A stretch of 64,000 nt of DNA. Source: Pyrus communis (Eukaryota > Streptophyta > Magnoliopsida > Rosales > Rosaceae). Of the stretch, positions 60,001-64,000 are shown piece after piece. Every line of letters begins with the position of its first letter. The stretch's first letter is position 1. Below the pieces are notes generated by a model that was not told the origin of the DNA, ran no database searches, and saw only the letters and a program-made list of their open reading frames with translations. A program made the translations under genes and the position numbers. Location of the stretch: NCBI RefSeq assembly GCF_963583255.1, contig NC_084806.1, forward strand, positions 19,882,317 to 19,946,316, in the 5' to 3' direction.

Positions 60001-62810
60001 TATATTTCTGATTTTTTTAGATAACATTTATTATTTATCTTTTCCAACATCAAATATTTGTTTATCAATATTGCTATTTTTGCAACAGCAGTATTATGGC
60101 TTTTGCCTTCGTTGTATTGTATTGTGTTTTATGTTTTATAAGAACCTTTTATTGTAGTTATTGGCTCATGAAAGAGTCGATGCACTTTATTCTTTTATGT
60201 CTGACTTGTTCTATCTCCTTGCATCTTCTTTAATTTTTCTGAGATGGGGCTGAGGAGTGTAGATGCTTTAATATTCTTTTTAGAATAGTGCACCCATTGA
60301 CAAGCTGCTAACGATATTTGCCATAATGACATGGTCTGTTTCTTAAAAAAGTGTTAACAGTAATTGGAAGCAATGTGTATTACATAATTGCCTTCCCAGC
60401 TTAGTGTTCTTGGTTCAATAATAATATGCCTATGTCATTTATTGTTACGGTGGGTACAGGCACTTGAGGTTATTAAACTTGAACAGAAAGTGCAGCTTGT
60501 ACATGAGCTGGATGGGCATATTTTGAGATGTGTTCGTGATCAAAATGGAAACCATGTCATACAAAAGTGCATTGAGAGCATTCCTACAGAAAAAATTGGG
60601 TTTATAATCTCTGCTTTCCGTGGTCAAGTTCCAACACTTTCAATCCATCCTTATGGCTGTCGTGTTATACAGGTATCACTAAACTTGAGGGGTTGGAGCA
60701 CTTCTCTTCCCCTTTGCCACCCTTCCTTTGGTTACCAGACAAAAGATGAACTTGTTTCTCTGTTTTTTGGTTTTGCTGTAGAGAGTTCTGGAGCATTGTA
60801 CGGATGAGCTGCAATGCCAGTTTATAGTTGACGAGATATTGGAGTCTGTTGCTGGTCTTGCCCAGGACCAGTATGGCAACTATGTCACACAGGTTTGTAT
60901 TGGACTCTCTACTATGATTACTATCCATTATGAATTTATGACACATAGTCTCACGCTGAAGAACTAATGTGCCTTGCTGAACATTTAATTTATGCATACT
61001 GGAACTCAGTCGACGTCTTAGTGGTCATACTTAATACAGTGGTATTACGTATAGGTATCACAGTCACACGTATGTCATGAGAAGATTTGCCCTCTTATAG
61101 GATGAGGATAGCCATAAGGTACTAGCAATTCAAAATCTCTTATGTGTTTGGCTCAAGCAGTAAATGGTGTAGTTAATTGATGGAGGAAATTTCTTTGAAA
61201 GAGGCATGGATTTGTGGAGAAACAGGCATCCAATAGTGAGAATAACTCAGATGGCATAAATTTTTATTGGAAAGGCATGACTCCAGAAGTTGACTAGCTG
61301 TTTTGCAATAGAAGAGGGCTTGTAGTTCAGTGTGTCACTGTCTACACCAGAAGTTGTCCAGAAATTGCCTTCGACACACCTACTTACACTGTTAGGCACA
61401 CATGTTTTTAGTAGAATGACACGAGAGAGGTGTTGAAAAACCATCTCACTCATTCCTATTTGGTTCTCCTAACCTCATGACTTTGTAGGTATACATGTAC
61501 ATGTTTAGCCTTTTTTTCTGTCCTAATAGTTGAATGTTGACACGTATATTTCGTGTCCTATATGTGCAACACTTCTTTCCAACTATATTTCTGATGTGCT
61601 TTATGCTTCCTAGTTACAACTACATATTTCATTATCTCTATATACATGTGATTGATCTTTCATCATTTGTTTGGCTAATGAATTTTTTTTTTTATGCTTG
61701 ACAGCATGTATTGGAGAGGGGAAAACCTAATGAAAGAAGGAAAATTATTAACAAGTTGTCGGGTCATTTTGTACCGCTGAGCCAGCACAAGTTTGCTTCA
61801 AATGTTGTTGAGAAATGTTTGGAGTATGGTGGTGCAGCGGAACGAGAACTGTTAATTAGTGAGATTGTTGGGCATAATGAAGGAAATGATAATTTGTTGG
61901 TATGAGGAATTCTTCATTGACCCTTTAGTCCTAGAGGAAAAATCCATTAGTTGTGTTATTTACGTGTATATGCACACACATATGCCAATTTATAGTTTAC
62001 AAAGCAGCACAAGTTCATTTGAAGCTTTGCTTAACCTCCATTTCTTTTTTGTCCTAGGTAATGATGAAGGACCAATATGCAAATTATGTGGTGCAGAAGA
62101 CTCTCGAAATCTGTACTGATAGTCAACGGGTGTTATTAATTAATCGTATAAGGGGCCATACAAACACATTGAAGAAGTACACTTACGGGAAGCACATCGT
62201 AGCTCGGTTTGAGCAGCTATTTGGTGAAGGTGTGTATTCTTAAACTCTATATCACTGTTGGTGTACTGTATAATGATTACTGCTGCATGGATTTGAATAT
62301 GGAATACGCATGTTGAGCACTCTACTAACTTGGAGAGGTGGAAATGACCAAAATGTGGTTGAAGTAGCTTCAACTACATTTGAAATCTCTTTTCTGTTAT
62401 TTAATTTTTTTTTCTTCTGAAAATTAGAGAAAACATCCAAACAATTATCAGTTTTATAAAAAGAAAAACACTTCAAAAAATCAATCAGAGAAAAAACCCT
62501 TCGACCATCCACTTGTCACGTTCTAATTGAATCTAAAATGGAAAATTTGGTGCCTTCTTCCATTGCAAAGTGAGAAGGTGGTTTTTCCAAAGTATTGGCT
62601 TTTTGAAGTGTTCTTCGGTAAAGTGTAATATTATTAGGGGCTTGTATGTCCTCTTTAGTTGATCATATGGCAAGAAATGGATGGTTGAAAGAGGAAATGA
62701 CAGGGAAACATATTTGGCGTGCCTCATTTTGCAAACACAATCTCACAAGTATTTTCGGTTATTTGAACCATACGCTTGTTTTTCTTTGGCCTGCAGAAAA
62801 TCTATCATGA
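57015..62810 (+). CDS. Pumilio/PUF RNA-binding protein, APUM5-like, about 950 aa
   Basis: Exons 57015-57629, 57922-59204, 59286-59427, 59536-59643, 60460-60672, 60782-60892, 61705-61899, 62058-62229, 62797-62810; phases close to 951 codons. The start [20 protein letters not shown] matches the APUM5/6 opening as I recall it; an upstream in-frame ATG at 56997 adds six residues. The N-terminal half is Ser/Gln/Pro-rich (plant NABP region). The eight PUF repeats begin at [18 protein letters not shown]. Recognition residues by repeat are SRFIQ, NYVIQ, CRVIQ, NHVIQ, CRVIQ, NYVTQ, SNVVE and NYVVQ, the canonical set for a UGUA-containing RNA. PUF proteins repress or destabilise mRNAs through 3' UTR sites. 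The last exon is short (ENLS, stop at 62808); without that splice the frame stops at 62243. Confidence 0.93.
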
Positions 62811-63260
62811 TCGTGATGGCAACAAAGGGAAAATGTCCAAGTACCTTCAATGAATCGGTGGTTTGTCAATGCATACAGGGAATGTGCACCCAGTTGAAAC
62901 TGAGGAGAATAGCATGAGATTGGTTTACTGTGGCACCCTGTTCGTTGGAGCTGTAGCTTGGCTGTGTAGCCTCAGTAAGAACCAAAGTTGTCATGTGGCT
63001 TCATGTGCAATTCGACCATCAATAAGAGAGGGTTGATGTTTTGTAGGTAGGGGTCCGTCGGGTTGGTAGTTGCAAGTAAATATATGTTTTATGGTGAAGC
63101 AGTATATACTTAAGTACTCTTAGGATGATTTGATTGCGATACAATTCAGTGGGAATAGTAATTGGTAGGAAAACTTGATGGTGTAAATCTATTTAGCACG
63201 TTAGTTGTTGCAATGGTGTGGTTATTCATGAAAAATTAGAGGCGTTTTGATTCAAAGTAC
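62811..63260 (+). other. 3' UTR and downstream flank of the Pumilio gene
   Basis: Non-coding GT-rich sequence consistent with a plant 3' UTR; the polyadenylation site is not identifiable by eye. Confidence 0.4.
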
Positions 63261-63269
63261 CATGTTTTG

Positions 63270-63600
63270 TGACCACCCCTGCAAGCATAAGGTTCATTCT
63301 GACTCCTTTAACAAACTCATACCTCATCTTTTAAATATTACAATGTCTTGCATCAACTTACGGTTCATTGCAATATCAGACTGTTGTTAAGTTTTCTTTC
63401 AATTTGACTGTTAAATGATGACATGATTGGCACAAGGTCCACTCCCTAGTCCAATTTTTTTTTTTAAAGGACAAATTACATTTTACTACCTGAACTATGG
63501 GTATAACAAACCCATACCTTATCTTTTGAACATTGCAATGTCATACATCAACTTACGAATTTGTTGCAATGTTAGACCTTGTTTCCTTGTCCGTCTATTT
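63270..63600. repeat. Two diverged copies of an 'aaactcatacctcatctttt..' repeat
   Basis: 'acaaactcatacctcatcttttaaatattacaatgtc.t.catcaactta' at about 63311-63362 recurs as 'acaaacccataccttatcttttgaacattgcaatgtcatacatcaactta' at about 63507-63555. It resembles 27470-27600 and the termini of the Mutator-like families here, so it is probably a truncated element end. Confidence 0.55.
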
Positions 63601-64000
63601 GTCTATTAACTACCCTCACCCACAGAAACTCCATATTGCTGACTTGTACATGGGGAAGTGTAGCTAATCCCATTCGCTAAATGTATCCTATTTGCTGAAC
63701 CAACGAGTACGGATACTGACGTGATTGTTGAACTGAGTAGTGCAGCTTCGTTTGGTCTTTACTCAAATTCAGATTCACGTTCACGTTCATATCTGTTCTC
63801 TCTTTCTTCACTGCAGACTGCTCATCACTTGAGAATCATTTCGTCCCCGACTTTTCTTCTGTTTCGGCTTTCTCTTCGCTTCCTACTTTTTCAACGCCTA
63901 CATCTCCCACTTCATCTGTGAATTCAGAAGTGCGCTCTTCGGCTTTGATGACTCGATTGGCGACGGAGACGGCTCGTTCGGTTAGGATGACACCCTTTGG
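63600..64000. other. Window end, no gene recognised
   Basis: C/T-rich sequence with short open frames on + (63721-63921). It may be the leader of a gene beyond the window; nothing supports a specific call. Confidence 0.35.

Overview
This window is nuclear DNA of a flowering plant (eudicot). It has AT-rich, repeat-crowded intergenic DNA, three intron-containing plant genes with canonical GT-AG junctions, and plant LTR retrotransposons, Mutator-like and hAT elements and tRNA-derived SINEs. The repeat families look to me like those of Rosaceae (apple/pear type). That is an impression from memory, not a test.

The three host genes all lie in the right half. (1) 33991-36627 (+): a DUF630/DUF632 protein (REL2/NRG2-like family), 4 coding exons, 766 aa. 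(2) 40820-46784 (-): plant metaxin, a mitochondrial outer-membrane import factor, 6 coding exons, 316 aa, with a 3.2-kb intron carrying one hAT and one Mutator-like element. (3) 57015-62810 (+): a Pumilio RNA-binding protein of the APUM5 type, about 9 coding exons, 950 aa, whose eight repeats spell a canonical UGUA-type recognition code. I derived the exon joins by hand; phases close in all three genes.

The left half (1-33000) is almost entirely mobile DNA. It holds degenerate copia fragments (1-828, 7630-8800, 20471-23829) and two related solo LTRs in opposite orientation with intact 5-bp target duplications (1752-3598 and 3940-5722). It also holds a complete 9.06-kb non-autonomous LTR retrotransposon on the minus strand (9570-18625). 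That element has nearly identical 2.5-kb LTRs, a tRNA-Asp-type primer site and a 5-bp target duplication. It has no gag or pol that I can see, but carries a promoter-like region and a coiled-coil ORF in antisense. It sits inside an older inverted-repeat element (9383-19434). Further right are a 1.37-kb Mutator-like element (28448-29819), a gypsy-type solo LTR candidate (37137-39770), a rearranged chromovirus remnant (50684-52850) and a Pack-MULE-like element (52983-54368) that has captured a fragment of an F-box/LRR gene.

The most unusual items are the antisense ORF in the non-autonomous retrotransposon, the gene-capturing Mutator-like element, and the chromovirus whose LTR-end/primer-site segment is inverted. 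I saw no CRISPR array, intact tRNA or rRNA gene, or organelle insertion.
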